A stretch of DNA of 64,000 bases, taken from NCBI RefSeq assembly GCF_013426735.1, contig NZ_AP023273.1, positions 620,001-684,000 of the forward strand, read 5' to 3'. The position numbers and the translations under genes are program-made. Shown one piece after another: positions 27,201 to 36,262 of the stretch. The notes under the pieces were generated by a model. That model had not been told where the DNA came from and made no database searches. It saw only the letters and a list, made by a program, of their open reading frames with translations. The stretch comes from Agrobacterium vitis. Its GTDB lineage: Bacteria; Pseudomonadota; Alphaproteobacteria; Rhizobiales; Rhizobiaceae. The first letter of the stretch is position 1; each line of letters opens with the position of its first letter.

Positions 27201-29426
27201 CTATCGACTTTCCCAAACCTCGCCTTCCCTAAGTTGAACCTCAAGGACATCAGCAGGTTGGCGGATGGTGAGTGGCCCGGAGTGGCCAGCCGTGATGCGG
27301 AGTGAAGACAGTTTTCCTGCTTGCCAGCTGAGATCAACCGTGTGACCGCCACGGATGCGCACCCCCTTCAGGCTGCCACTTGACCATTGTTCCGGCAAAG
27401 CAGGCAGAAGGCGAAGCTCGCCGGGGCGCGATTGTACCAGCATTTCCACAATCCCAGCCGCTCCCCCAAAATTTCCGTCGATCTGGAAAGGCGGATGGGC
27501 GTCCATGAGGTTCGGATAGGTGCGCTCCGGCGTCAAAAGCTTGGTCAGAACCTGGGCAGCCCGATGGCCATTACCCAGTCTGGCCCAAAGGTTCAGCCGC
27601 CAGCCAATGCCCCAGCCCGTTGCATCATCACCGCGCCGCTCCAGAACAATCTGTGCGGCCTTAGCCAGTTCAGGCGTTTCCAATGGGTCGATTTGCAGGC
27701 TCGGATAAAGCCCATAGAGATGAGAGACATGGCGATGCTGCTGCTCTGGCGCGTCCAGATCCCAGTCGTCCATCCATTCCTGCAATTGACCTCCTTTGCC
27801 GATACGGTCTTCCGGCAGGCGGGCACGGGTGGCGACCGCTGCTGTACGAAGCTCGCCGTCCCGGCCAAGCGTGGCGCTGGCATCCGCGAATGCCTCAAAC
27901 AAATCGCGGAGAATCTGGTTGTCCATGGCCGGTGCGGCGCAGAGTGAAGAACCAAAAGGATGGGAGTTTTCCGGCGACAGGGATGGGCAAGTGCCGAGGT
28001 AATTGCTATCAGGCAGGGCTACCAGCGTATCCAGCGCAAATTCCACCGCCCCCTTGATCAAAGGATAGATGCGCTCCAGCACGGCGCGATCCGGATTGAA
28101 GCGATAGTGATCATAAAGCTGGGCGCAGAGCCAGGCACCGCCCATCGGCCAGAGACCCCAATGGGGTCCATCAATCGGGCCAGTAGCACGCCAGATATCG
28201 GTGTTATGGTGCAAAACCCAGCCGCGTGCGCCGTAATGGGCCTTGGCCATCTCGCGGCCGGTGTCGGCCACATCTTCCACCAACTCCACCAGCGGCAAAA
28301 AGGTCTCGGACAGATTGGCAACATCGGCCAACCAGTAATTCATCTCCAGATTGATGTTGACGGTATATTTACTGCCCCAGGCTGGCAGAATATCTTCATT
28401 CCAAATGCCCTGGAGATTGGCGGCCTGCGTGCCGGGTCTGGAACAGGAAATGGCAAGGTAGCGGCCATACTGCAAATAGAGCGCGGCCAGTGAGGGATCA
28501 TTGCCTTCGGCATAGGCGGCAACGCGCTTGTCGGTGGGAAGCGTTGGCACGGGCTTATCACCGAGGGAAATTTGCATCCGGTCAAACAGGCGGCGATGCT
28601 CTATGACATGCGCTTCCAGCAGCGCCTCATAGGGCAGCATAGCCGCTGCATCCAGACGTGCTTTGATCTGCGCCTGCGGATCACCATCGACATTCCTGTA
28701 GTTTTGAAAGCTGGTGCCTGCATCGATTAGCAACACGACGCTGGACGCTTCACGCACCCGAATGGTTTCCTCGCCAATATCGACAAAGCCCCCCTCGGAC
28801 AGCACCCGCACCCGGAAAGCGAAGCGCAACGCGCTATCAATGCCGTTTTGCCGACGATTACGCCCGTCATAGCCAAGGGTGGCATCGGCGATATCAATCG
28901 GATCGCCATTTTGCGGGCTGCTCAGCATCACCGTCATCGACAAGGCACCGGGCTGATCCACGGCAATGCGGCAAACAATCACGTCCTGAATGGCGCTGGC
29001 AAACACATCGCGGCGAAAATGCACGCCGTGGCAATCATATTGCGTGATAGCAACAGCCGTTTCCAGATCAAGCGAGCGGCGATAGTTGGTGACGGTCATA
29101 TCATGATGCAGGTCGAGCCAGACATCGCCAATCGGCTGATAGGAGGTCTGTCGATCCGGCTTGGCCATGGCCCCTTCATAGGCCTTGCGGTCTGCCTCCT
29201 GATACCGTCCGGCAAGGATCAGATTACGCACCTCAGGCAAGGCAGCGCGGGCATCGGGATTGATCGGCTGGTAAGGGCCACCGCTCCAGAATGTGCTCTC
29301 ATTGATCTGAAGGCGTTCATTCCAGGCATCTCCGAACACCATGGCCCCCAGCCGACCATTGCCAACGGGAAGGGCCTCGGTCCAGACAGATGCGGCACGG
29401 TCGTACCAGAGTTCATTATCGCTCAT
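27201..29426 (-). CDS. GH95-family alpha-L-fucosidase (cytosolic)
   Basis: A 741-residue glycoside hydrolase family 95 protein, which removes alpha-1,2-linked L-fucose (some members act on L-galactose) by inversion. Landmarks in order: the N-terminal LWYDRAASVWTEALPVGNGRLGAMVFG, NINLEMNYWLADVANLSE near residue 355, HHNTDIWRATGP near 402, WGIGWRLNLWARLGNGHRA near 605, and IDGNFGGAAGIVEML near 645. There is no signal peptide, so it acts on sugars after import. The ATG at 29426 gives the family start. It lies between the importer ATPase and the GHL6-like gene in one operon. Confidence 0.92.
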   Translation of the reverse strand: MSDNELWYDRAASVWTEALPVGNGRLGAMVFGDAWNERLQINESTFWSGGPYQPINPDARAALPEVRNLILAGRYQEADRKAYEGAMAKPDRQTSYQPIGDVWLDLHHDMTVTNYRRSLDLETAVAITQYDCHGVHFRRDVFASAIQDVIVCRIAVDQPGALSMTVMLSSPQNGDPIDIADATLGYDGRNRRQNGIDSALRFAFRVRVLSEGGFVDIGEETIRVREASSVVLLIDAGTSFQNYRNVDGDPQAQIKARLDAAAMLPYEALLEAHVIEHRRLFDRMQISLGDKPVPTLPTDKRVAAYAEGNDPSLAALYLQYGRYLAISCSRPGTQAANLQGIWNEDILPAWGSKYTVNINLEMNYWLADVANLSETFLPLVELVEDVADTGREMAKAHYGARGWVLHHNTDIWRATGPIDGPHWGLWPMGGAWLCAQLYDHYRFNPDRAVLERIYPLIKGAVEFALDTLVALPDSNYLGTCPSLSPENSHPFGSSLCAAPAMDNQILRDLFEAFADASATLGRDGELRTAAVATRARLPEDRIGKGGQLQEWMDDWDLDAPEQQHRHVSHLYGLYPSLQIDPLETPELAKAAQIVLERRGDDATGWGIGWRLNLWARLGNGHRAAQVLTKLLTPERTYPNLMDAHPPFQIDGNFGGAAGIVEMLVQSRPGELRLLPALPEQWSSGSLKGVRIRGGHTVDLSWQAGKLSSLRITAGHSGPLTIRQPADVLEVQLREGEVWESR

Positions 29427-29465
29427 GATTAGAAATCCCATTGAAAATATTAGCTGAATGACGTG

Positions 29466-30548
29466 TCACCGAAGGCGCGCACCGGTGGCCGGATCAAACA
29501 GCAGGGCCTTGGACGGATGAAAGCCGGTGTGGATCGTATCGCCGGTCTGCACGGACCGGTCGCCCTTCAGATCAACCGTCAGGGCGTCTTCGCCCCGCAT
29601 ATTGCTGTAGCCGTAGGAAACGCCGCCAAGGCTCTCCACCATGTCCACCCGCAGGTCGAACTGGGCTGATCCGTCAGAGGAAAAATTCTCTGGCCGCATG
29701 CCAATGGAAATCTTTGCGCCGGGGGCAAGATCCGCACCCAGTGCAAGCTCGAATTCCACGTCCTTGAACTCGCTGAGCTTGACGCGGATTGCCGCTGTGC
29801 TGCGCGCCACCACATGACCCGTCAGAAAATTCATGCGCGGCGAGCCGATGAAACCGGCCACGAACATGTTGTCGGGGTCGTCATAAAGGTTGATCGGCGT
29901 ACCAATCTGCTCGACATTGCCCGCCCGCAACACCACGATCCGATCAGCCAAGGTCATGGCTTCCACCTGATCGTGGGTGACGTAAATCATGGTTGACGCC
30001 AGTGACCGATGCAGTTCGGCAATCTCAAGCCGCATCTTCACCCGCAATTCGGCATCGAGATTGGAGAGCGGTTCATCGAACAGGAACACATTGGGATCGC
30101 GCACGATGGCCCGCCCGATGGCCACCCGCTGGCGCTGGCCACCAGACAAGGCCGCTGGCTTGCGCCCCAGAAGCGGTGTGATGTGCAAACGGTTTGCCGC
30201 CTGTTCCACCCGCCGTCCGATGTCGGCGCTTTTCATGCCCGCCATGCGCAGTGGAAAACCGATATTGTTGCGCACGGTCATATGCGGATAGAGGGCGTAA
30301 TTCTGAAACACCATGGCCACACCGCGCTCGGTGGGCGTGGCATCGTTGATGCGTTGACCATCGATGAGAATGTCGCCGCTAGTGATCGGCTCAAGCCCGG
30401 CAATCATCCGCAGCAGGGTGGATTTGCCACAGCCGGATGGCCCCACAAAGACGGTCAGGGAGCCGTCTTCAAGGTCAAGATCAATGTCATCAATAACCTT
30501 CAAGGCACCGTAGCGCTTAGCCACACCTTTGAGTTCAACGGTTGCCAT
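29466..30548 (-). CDS. ugpC: UgpC/MsmK-type ABC ATPase for oligosaccharide import
   Basis: A 360-residue ATPase of the CUT1 carbohydrate importer class. Walker A is GPSGCGKST (about 36-44), the signature is [16 protein letters not shown] and Walker B is VFLFDEPLSNLDAELR. The C-terminal third (about 235-360) is the MalK-type regulatory/TOBE domain. A GGAGGAG site precedes the ATG. It follows the two MalFG-like permeases and precedes GH95. Such ATPases can serve more than one importer. The symbol is the family name; glycerol-phosphate transport is not implied. Confidence 0.92.
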   Translation of the reverse strand: MATVELKGVAKRYGALKVIDDIDLDLEDGSLTVFVGPSGCGKSTLLRMIAGLEPITSGDILIDGQRINDATPTERGVAMVFQNYALYPHMTVRNNIGFPLRMAGMKSADIGRRVEQAANRLHITPLLGRKPAALSGGQRQRVAIGRAIVRDPNVFLFDEPLSNLDAELRVKMRLEIAELHRSLASTMIYVTHDQVEAMTLADRIVVLRAGNVEQIGTPINLYDDPDNMFVAGFIGSPRMNFLTGHVVARSTAAIRVKLSEFKDVEFELALGADLAPGAKISIGMRPENFSSDGSAQFDLRVDMVESLGGVSYGYSNMRGEDALTVDLKGDRSVQTGDTIHTGFHPSKALLFDPATGARLR

Positions 30549-30608
30549 ATGATTTCTCCTCCCGATGGCCAGTTTTTGGCCGGGACATGAACACTGTGGA
30601 TGACACGA

Positions 30609-31433
30609 TCATTCCTTGCCTCCCGAGCGATTGCGGGCGTCTGCCGCGAAGAAGCGCTGAAACACGATGAAGACCACCAGAGGCACCGCCATGGTGACGA
30701 TGGCCGCCACCGATTGTTGATCTAGGTTGGGCTCAAACGAGCCTGCGATGCGGGCCAACAGCACCGTCAGCGGCACATCGGAGCGCAGATACAGCATGGG
30801 CAGCAGCATGGAATTCCAGCACCACAGAAATTGCAGAATGCCCACAGTTGCCATGGGTGTGAGGGAATTGGGTAGAACGACATAAAGAAAGGTGCGGATC
30901 GGCGTACAGCCATCAATTTTTGAGGCCTCGATCAATTCACGTGGAAATTCCGCCAGAAAGCTCTGCACCAGAAAGATCGACCAGGCGAAAGACAGCCCGA
31001 CAAAGGGAATAAGCACGGCCCAGACATTGTCGATCATGTGCAGATCACGCCAGAGCGTAAACAGCGGAATGATCACCACCTGCTGCGGCAAAACGAAAGA
31101 ATTGACGATAACCAGCAACAGAATGCGCCGTCCGGGAAACTTGAGAAACTGAAAGGCATAGGCCGCAGCCGGTGCCAGAAGAACCGTCAACAACGTCGCA
31201 AGCCCTGTCAGTTTCAGGGATGACAAAAAGGCGGGCGCCAGCGGATACTTTGTCCAGACCGTCTGCCAGGCCTCCAGCGTGAAGCGCAGGGTGTGCAGTG
31301 ACCACCAGCCACCAACGGCAATATCACCGGCAGGCCGGATTGAGGTCAGAACCAACCCGACCACGGGCACAATCCAGAGAATGGCCAAAAGACCGACGAG
31401 AACCGGAATCCAGAGAGGAGCACGGGCGTTCAT
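30609..31433 (-). CDS. MalG-type ABC permease
   Basis: A 274-residue inner-membrane permease of the CUT1 carbohydrate importer class with about six hydrophobic helices. The ATPase-contact EAA motif appears as ELIEASKIDGCTPIRTFLYVVLPNSLTP. The ATG overlaps the stop of the upstream permease gene by 4 bases (ATGA), so the two subunits are translationally coupled. Confidence 0.92.
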   Translation of the reverse strand: MNARAPLWIPVLVGLLAILWIVPVVGLVLTSIRPAGDIAVGGWWSLHTLRFTLEAWQTVWTKYPLAPAFLSSLKLTGLATLLTVLLAPAAAYAFQFLKFPGRRILLLVIVNSFVLPQQVVIIPLFTLWRDLHMIDNVWAVLIPFVGLSFAWSIFLVQSFLAEFPRELIEASKIDGCTPIRTFLYVVLPNSLTPMATVGILQFLWCWNSMLLPMLYLRSDVPLTVLLARIAGSFEPNLDQQSVAAIVTMAVPLVVFIVFQRFFAADARNRSGGKE

Positions 31434-32353
31434 GTCGCCTCCTTGGTGCGCTGACGCAGCAATGGGATCGAGACGAACAGCACGACGGCCAGCAACACGA
31501 CGGTGGCTGCCGCGCCATAGCCAAGCTTGAACTGCATCATCGATTCCCGAAACATGAAATAGCCAACCGTCTCGGTGGAGCGCACCGGACCGCCGCCCGT
31601 CATAACGAAGATCATGTCAAAGGCCCGCAAACTGCCGAGAAGATTGATGAAAACTGCCACTTTCAGCCCCGGCAGCGACAAGGGCAAAATGATGTGGCGC
31701 ATGATGGAGAGCGGCTTGGCCCCATCAATATAGGCCGCTTCCTTGATGCTTTTGGGGATGGTCTGGATCGAGGCAAAGCAGGTCATCAGCGGCAAGCCCA
31801 CTTGGGTCCAGGCATAGGCAATCACCAGACATGCGAGGGCCGTGGACGTATCGCCCAGCCACGCGCGGGTCAGGTTTTCCAGACCGAGCGTGTTCAAGAC
31901 GGCATTCAGCAAGCCGCTTTCTCCCGGCCGGTAGATGCCGAGCCAGATGAAGCCACTGACGGCCTCGGCAATGCCATAGGCGCAGAAGATCATCACACGA
32001 AACGGCAATGTGGTGCGCGGGGCCAGCGAACACAGCACCGCCAGACCCCAGCCGATGCCCACGGACAGGGCTGTTGTGCCGACCGTCCAGACGATGGTGG
32101 TGATCACAGCCACCCGAAAACTGGCATCCGCCAGCAGGTTTGCGTAGTTGGAAAGCCCGACCCATTTTGCTGGGGCAAGACCGCGAATATCGAAAAACGA
32201 TAGACGGATCGTATCGATCAACGGATAGACGACAGCGCACAGAAACAACAGCACCATCGGTGCCAGCAGGACGAGAGCCGCTCCCCCATCCGTCTGGAAG
32301 AAGCGCCGGCTGGCGCTCCCTCCCGTCCGTGGCAGATCGCTGATGGCCCGCAT
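31430..32353 (-). CDS. MalF-type ABC permease
   Basis: A 307-residue inner-membrane permease of the CUT1 class. The EAA motif reads KSIKEAAYIDGAKPLSIMRHIILPLSLP. It contains about six helices. The ATG at 32353 overlaps the binding-protein stop (TGATG); a TTG one codon upstream is an alternative. It partners the MalG-type permease encoded next. Confidence 0.92.
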   Translation of the reverse strand: MRAISDLPRTGGSASRRFFQTDGGAALVLLAPMVLLFLCAVVYPLIDTIRLSFFDIRGLAPAKWVGLSNYANLLADASFRVAVITTIVWTVGTTALSVGIGWGLAVLCSLAPRTTLPFRVMIFCAYGIAEAVSGFIWLGIYRPGESGLLNAVLNTLGLENLTRAWLGDTSTALACLVIAYAWTQVGLPLMTCFASIQTIPKSIKEAAYIDGAKPLSIMRHIILPLSLPGLKVAVFINLLGSLRAFDMIFVMTGGGPVRSTETVGYFMFRESMMQFKLGYGAAATVVLLAVVLFVSIPLLRQRTKEAT

Positions 32354-33654
32354 CAATACGATCCCTTTGCCTTGGCCTCGATCGCCGCCGTCACCCTGTC
32401 GATATTGGCATCGCTGGGATCGCCCAGAAATTTCTGAAGCTGAATGCGATACTCATCCGCCAGATCGCCGGGCAGGCCATCACCCAGCACGAAGGCCGTA
32501 TCCGCCCCGGTCACAAAGGTATTGGACGCCTGAATGGCAGGGCTATAAAGTGCAACATCAACCGCTTTGGAGGAGGATGCTAACCCGCCCTTGGCAATGA
32601 TGTTGGCACCTTCACGGCTTATGGTGAAGTCCATGAAGGCATCAGCAGCCTCGCTATTGCCGCCGGATGCCAATGCGACAAACTCCTTGGCATCGACACT
32701 GGCGGCAGTGTCATGCCCCTGCCCTGTGGCGGGAAACTGGAAAAGGCCAAACTGATCCGGCGCAAGTTTGTAGACGGTCTCGGCGCGGTTGTTGATCCAC
32801 ATTCCCATCTGGAAGAAGCCTGCTTTGCGCTCTTTCAAAACCCGGTCGGAAGCGTTGTCCCACTCTGTTCCAAGCATTGTGGAGGCATCGCCGCAGCAAC
32901 CGGCGCTCAACAGCTCGCGCCATTTGCGAAGGGCCGCCTTGACGCGATCATCGGTCCAGGGGATCTCGTGGGCCACCAGCTTGCGCGAAAGATCCGCACC
33001 GCCCTCGCGTAAGATGAGGGTTTCAAACACTTCGGCATGCGCCCAGGTCTTGGCAGGGACGGCCATTGGCACCACACCGGCACTCTTCAGCTTGGCGATA
33101 GTGTCCAGAAATTGCGCCCAATCCTTAGGCGGCGTGGCAATTCCTGCCTTTTTGAAGGTTCCGGTATCATACCAAAGACCGCTACGGTCGCCATAAGTGA
33201 AGGTAACGCCGTAGAGTTGGCCGGAGACAGAGCCAAGATCCTTCCAGCTGTTGTCAAGTCGCTCTCCCCATTTCATGGCGGAATAGGCATCATCCAGCGG
33301 GCGCAAAAGGCCGGCGGTGACAAGTTCTGTGCGGAAAGCAGGCCACGTATTGATCATCAGATCGGCCTTTTCGCCGCCCATCAACGAAGTGCGAAGCCCG
33401 CCACGCGGATCGCCAGACCATGTCACCGGCACTTCCTTGATTTTTACATCCGGATATTTGGCCATGAAGGCTTTTTCCAGATTTTGGATCACCTCAAGGT
33501 CAGACCCCGCCATCCATTGCAGGATGACCAGATCGCCTTTGGGCTGGGCGAGCACCGAACCGCTTGAGGCCAATGCAAGAGTAAATGCTGCCAAAGTGAG
33601 ACGCGCGCAGCGTGACGCATCCCCGGCGATAGCCGTGAAACTGGTAGTCATCAT
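32353..33654 (-). CDS. MalE-type ABC oligosaccharide-binding protein
   Basis: A 433-residue periplasmic binding protein (SBP_bac_1 family). The N-terminus has a basic start and hydrophobic export segment (LTLAAFTLALASSGSVLA, cleavage near residue 36). The body carries family-type MNxWxA-like regions (LMINTWPAFRTELVTAGLLRPLDDAY). A GGAGGAG element 7 bases upstream supports the ATG at 33654. It is the first gene of the fucosidase operon, so the ligand is probably a fucosylated oligosaccharide; this is inference. Confidence 0.9.
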   Translation of the reverse strand: MMTTSFTAIAGDASRCARLTLAAFTLALASSGSVLAQPKGDLVILQWMAGSDLEVIQNLEKAFMAKYPDVKIKEVPVTWSGDPRGGLRTSLMGGEKADLMINTWPAFRTELVTAGLLRPLDDAYSAMKWGERLDNSWKDLGSVSGQLYGVTFTYGDRSGLWYDTGTFKKAGIATPPKDWAQFLDTIAKLKSAGVVPMAVPAKTWAHAEVFETLILREGGADLSRKLVAHEIPWTDDRVKAALRKWRELLSAGCCGDASTMLGTEWDNASDRVLKERKAGFFQMGMWINNRAETVYKLAPDQFGLFQFPATGQGHDTAASVDAKEFVALASGGNSEAADAFMDFTISREGANIIAKGGLASSSKAVDVALYSPAIQASNTFVTGADTAFVLGDGLPGDLADEYRIQLQKFLGDPSDANIDRVTAAIEAKAKGSY

Positions 33655-33685
33655 AGGGGCTCCTCCTCCCGTTATGACGCCATAC

Positions 33686-33721
33686 TGTCATCTAAAATGA
33701 AACGATGTCAACTAAATTGAC
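33686..33721. promoter_or_regulatory. Tandem operator-like repeats upstream of the oligosaccharide operon
   Basis: Two 15-base direct repeats, TGTCATCTAAAATGA (33686-33700) and TGTCAACTAAATTGA (33706-33720), differ at 2 positions and start 20 bases apart, on the same helix face. The second overlaps a small palindrome GTCAA-CTAAA-TTGAC (33707-33721). They lie 30-70 bases upstream of the binding-protein start, where a regulator such as the operon's LacI protein would bind. Confidence 0.5.
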
Positions 33722-33753
33722 TCTGCCGAAGACAACTGGTGAACTCAGGCAAG

Positions 33754-33771
33754 GCTTGGGCAAAGCCAAGC
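33754..33771. promoter_or_regulatory. Palindrome GCTTGG/CCAAGC in the intergenic region
   Basis: A perfect 6-bp inverted repeat GCTTGG (33754-33759) / CCAAGC (33766-33771) with a 6-base spacer lies about 100 bases upstream of the oligosaccharide-binding gene. It shares the TTGG...CCAA half-sites seen at the GntR gene but has one extra spacer base, so it is only a weak operator candidate. Confidence 0.3.
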
Positions 33772-33849
33772 TGTCCAATTTCATGGCTTATTTGTTTATT
33801 TTTCAATATTTTGAAGCAGAACAGGCGAGCCGAGAGATCATACTGCCAG

Positions 33850-34521
33850 TCAACTCTCCAACCATCGCCGTCGTGATGCCGTCAGATGCGCATACATTGC
33901 AGCCTGTGCTGCGAGCGGGTCTCGCGCTTCCAGCGCAGTCAGAATTGCCTCATGCTCGATCAGCGCCAGTGACCAGGTTTCGGGCGTCTCAAAACGGCCC
34001 CGTATATGGTCCGAGATAGGACTATGGCGTTCGTCAAAGAGATTGGCGACGATCTCCGCCAGAACCGAATTGCCCGATTGTTCGGCGATGGTCAGATGAA
34101 ACTGGCGGTCCTGATCGATCGGCTTGTGACCCTCGGCAATCTCCTGACGCATCTCTTCGACAATCCCGGCAAGCGCCGCAAAAACCGCATCGGTCATTGC
34201 GGCAGCGGCCTTAACGATAACGGCACTTTCAATGACGGCACGCGCCTGCATCAACTCTGTCGGGCTCTCCCCCAATGAGCGCCCCGCGACGGCGGACTTG
34301 CTGGCGGATAAGACATAAATACCCGACCCCATACGAATCTCGATGGTTCCGTCAATTTCCAGCGCAATCAACGCCTCGCGCAAGGACGGTCGCGAGACCC
34401 CAAGGGTTTGCGCCAGCTCACGTTCCGGTGGCAGCCGCGACCCTGCCGGATAAGGGCCGCTTTGGATCAGATGCCGAACTTGATCAGCAATCTGTTGGTA
34501 AAGACGTTTGGGCAATGTCAT
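33850..34521 (-). CDS. GntR-family (FadR subfamily) transcriptional regulator
   Basis: A 223-residue regulator. The N-terminal winged helix-turn-helix is clear (SRLPPERELAQTLGVSRPSLREALIALEIDGTIEIRMGSGIYV). The C-terminal all-helical FCD domain carries the histidine/aspartate metal-site pattern (DRQFHLTIAEQSGN, LIEHEAILTALEARD, MYAHL). It is divergent from the second importer and the fucose-catabolic genes. Two TTGG-N5-CCAA palindromes in the shared region fit FadR-type binding, so it probably represses itself and that operon, with a sugar acid as a likely effector. Confidence 0.9.
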   Translation of the reverse strand: MTLPKRLYQQIADQVRHLIQSGPYPAGSRLPPERELAQTLGVSRPSLREALIALEIDGTIEIRMGSGIYVLSASKSAVAGRSLGESPTELMQARAVIESAVIVKAAAAMTDAVFAALAGIVEEMRQEIAEGHKPIDQDRQFHLTIAEQSGNSVLAEIVANLFDERHSPISDHIRGRFETPETWSLALIEHEAILTALEARDPLAAQAAMYAHLTASRRRWLES

Positions 34522-34522
34522 T

Positions 34523-34535
34523 TTGGTCAGTCCAA
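34523..34535. promoter_or_regulatory. Candidate GntR operator 1 (TTGG-N5-CCAA)
   Basis: TTGG-TCAGT-CCAA lies directly in front of the GntR start codon (34521), where binding would block its own expression. It has the same half-sites and spacing as the longer palindrome at 34601-34623. Confidence 0.6.
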
Positions 34536-34600
34536 TTTAGAGAATTTCATCAATAAAACGATATTTATCCGAGATATTGCCACGCATGCAAGCACGAAAG

Positions 34601-34623
34601 AATAATTGGCTTGACCAATTATT
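34601..34623. promoter_or_regulatory. Candidate GntR operator 2 (perfect 9-bp arms)
   Basis: AATAATTGG-CTTGA-CCAATTATT is a perfect inverted repeat with 9-bp arms and a 5-base centre. It lies about 65-87 bases upstream of the importer ATPase start, in the GntR/importer divergent region. The TTGG-N5-CCAA core is a usual form for FadR-subfamily sites. Confidence 0.7.
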
Positions 34624-34687
34624 GCGGCATGCCCTATGTCTGTTTATTGAAAGTCTGGGAGGCTTTCACGAACTGGAGGACATCGCG

Positions 34688-36262
34688 ATGGGAGGAGTGT
34701 CGCTTGCCGCTGGCGAGTGCAAACCCGCGCCGCTGCTTTTAAAACTGGAGGGCGTCACCAAGGAATTCCCTGGTGTGAAGGCCCTGCAGGACGTCAGCCT
34801 TGATGTCAGGGCCGGTGAAGTCCATGCGGTTTGCGGAGAGAATGGAGCCGGAAAATCCACGCTGATGAAGATCATCAGCGGCGTCTACCAGAGAGACGCT
34901 GGCAACATGATCTACAAGGGCGAGACGGTTCATTTCACCTCCACATTGCAGTCGGAAGCAGCCGGAATTGCCATCATCCATCAGGAACTCAACCTTGTTC
35001 CGCATCTCTCCGTTGCCGAAAACATCTATCTTGCGCGGGAACCACGGCTAAGTTTTTTGGGTGGGGACTTCATGGTCAACAGGCGCACGCTGCGCCAGGA
35101 CGCCAAGCGATGCCTGGACCGGCTGGGGGTCGATATCAATCCCGATGCGCAAGTGCGCACGCTCTCCGTCGCGCAGCGGCAGATGGTCGAGATTGCCAAA
35201 GCCCTTTCGCTCAACGCCTCCGTTCTCATCATGGATGAACCGACCTCCTCGCTGACGCAACAGGAAGCCCAGCTTCTGTTTCGCGTCATCCGTGACCTGA
35301 AACGCGAGGGAACCGGTATCATCTACATCTCACACCGGCTCGACGAAATGGCAGAGATCGTTGACCGTGTCACGGTGCTGCGCGATGGGCGCTACATCTC
35401 GACGGATGATTTCGATGCGATCACCGTGGACTATATCGTCGCCCGCATGGTGGGCCGCTCGCTGGAAGAGAAATTCCCGGCACCGACCCGTTCGCCAAGC
35501 AATGACACCATCTTTTCCGTTTCGGGTCTTACCCGCCATGGCGTTTTCTCCGATATCGGCTTTGAACTGCGCCGCGGCGAAATTCTAGGCTTTGCAGGAT
35601 TGATGGGTGCAGGCCGGACGGAAGTGGCCCGCGCGATCTTCGGAGCCGATCCGTTCGACAGCGGATCAATCCTGCTCGAAGGCCGGCCCCTTTCGATTTC
35701 CGACCCGCGTTCGGCCATTGACGCAGGGCTTGCCTATCTTTCCGAGGACCGCAAGGCGGGAGGTCTGGCCGTCAAGATGCCGGTCGATGCCAATCTGATG
35801 ATGGCCAACATGGAGGCCGTCTCCAATCCTTTCGGCGTGATCGACAAGGAACTACACCGCCAGTCGAGCCAGCACTATGTCGATCTGCTCAATATCAAAA
35901 CGCCCAGCTTGAACCAACCCGTCCGCCTGCTGTCGGGCGGCAACCAGCAGAAGATCATTATTGGCAAGTGGCTGTTCCGGCAGCCGAAGATCATGTTCTT
36001 TGATGAGCCGACGCGAGGCATTGATGTGGGTGCCAAGCTCGCCATCTACCGGCTGATGGATGAGCTTGCCGCCAAAGGCATCGGCATCATTCTGATCAGT
36101 TCCGAGCTTCCAGAAATCCTCGGACTATCGGACCGCGTTGCGGTTTTCCACGAAGGCCGCATCACCGCAACACTGACGACGCGCGAGACGTCGCAAGAAG
36201 AGATCATGCTGTATGCCTCCGGCCGTGTCCGGGAGCGCGCGCGAGGAATGACCCATGGCTGA
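34688..36262 (+). CDS. RbsA-type ABC ATPase, probable L-fucose (monosaccharide) importer
   Basis: A 524-residue ATPase with two nucleotide-binding domains. Domain 1: Walker A GENGAGKST (about 50-58), signature LSVAQRQMVEIAKAL, Walker B VLIMDEPTSSL. Domain 2: GLMGAGRTE in place of a full Walker A, LSGGNQQKIIIGKWL, and IMFFDEPTRGIDVG. The degenerate second P-loop is normal for RbsA. GGAGG lies 8 bases before the chosen ATG; upstream in-frame codons fall in the operator region. It is the first gene of the operon and overlaps the permease gene by 8 bases. Confidence 0.93.
   Translation: MGGVSLAAGECKPAPLLLKLEGVTKEFPGVKALQDVSLDVRAGEVHAVCGENGAGKSTLMKIISGVYQRDAGNMIYKGETVHFTSTLQSEAAGIAIIHQELNLVPHLSVAENIYLAREPRLSFLGGDFMVNRRTLRQDAKRCLDRLGVDINPDAQVRTLSVAQRQMVEIAKALSLNASVLIMDEPTSSLTQQEAQLLFRVIRDLKREGTGIIYISHRLDEMAEIVDRVTVLRDGRYISTDDFDAITVDYIVARMVGRSLEEKFPAPTRSPSNDTIFSVSGLTRHGVFSDIGFELRRGEILGFAGLMGAGRTEVARAIFGADPFDSGSILLEGRPLSISDPRSAIDAGLAYLSEDRKAGGLAVKMPVDANLMMANMEAVSNPFGVIDKELHRQSSQHYVDLLNIKTPSLNQPVRLLSGGNQQKIIIGKWLFRQPKIMFFDEPTRGIDVGAKLAIYRLMDELAAKGIGIILISSELPEILGLSDRVAVFHEGRITATLTTRETSQEEIMLYASGRVRERARGMTHG

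Noticed and set aside
34577..34687. Upstream extension of the RbsA-type ATPase frame
   Set aside because: It would run through the candidate GntR operator and adds residues foreign to the family; the ATG at 34688 has a proper ribosome-binding site.
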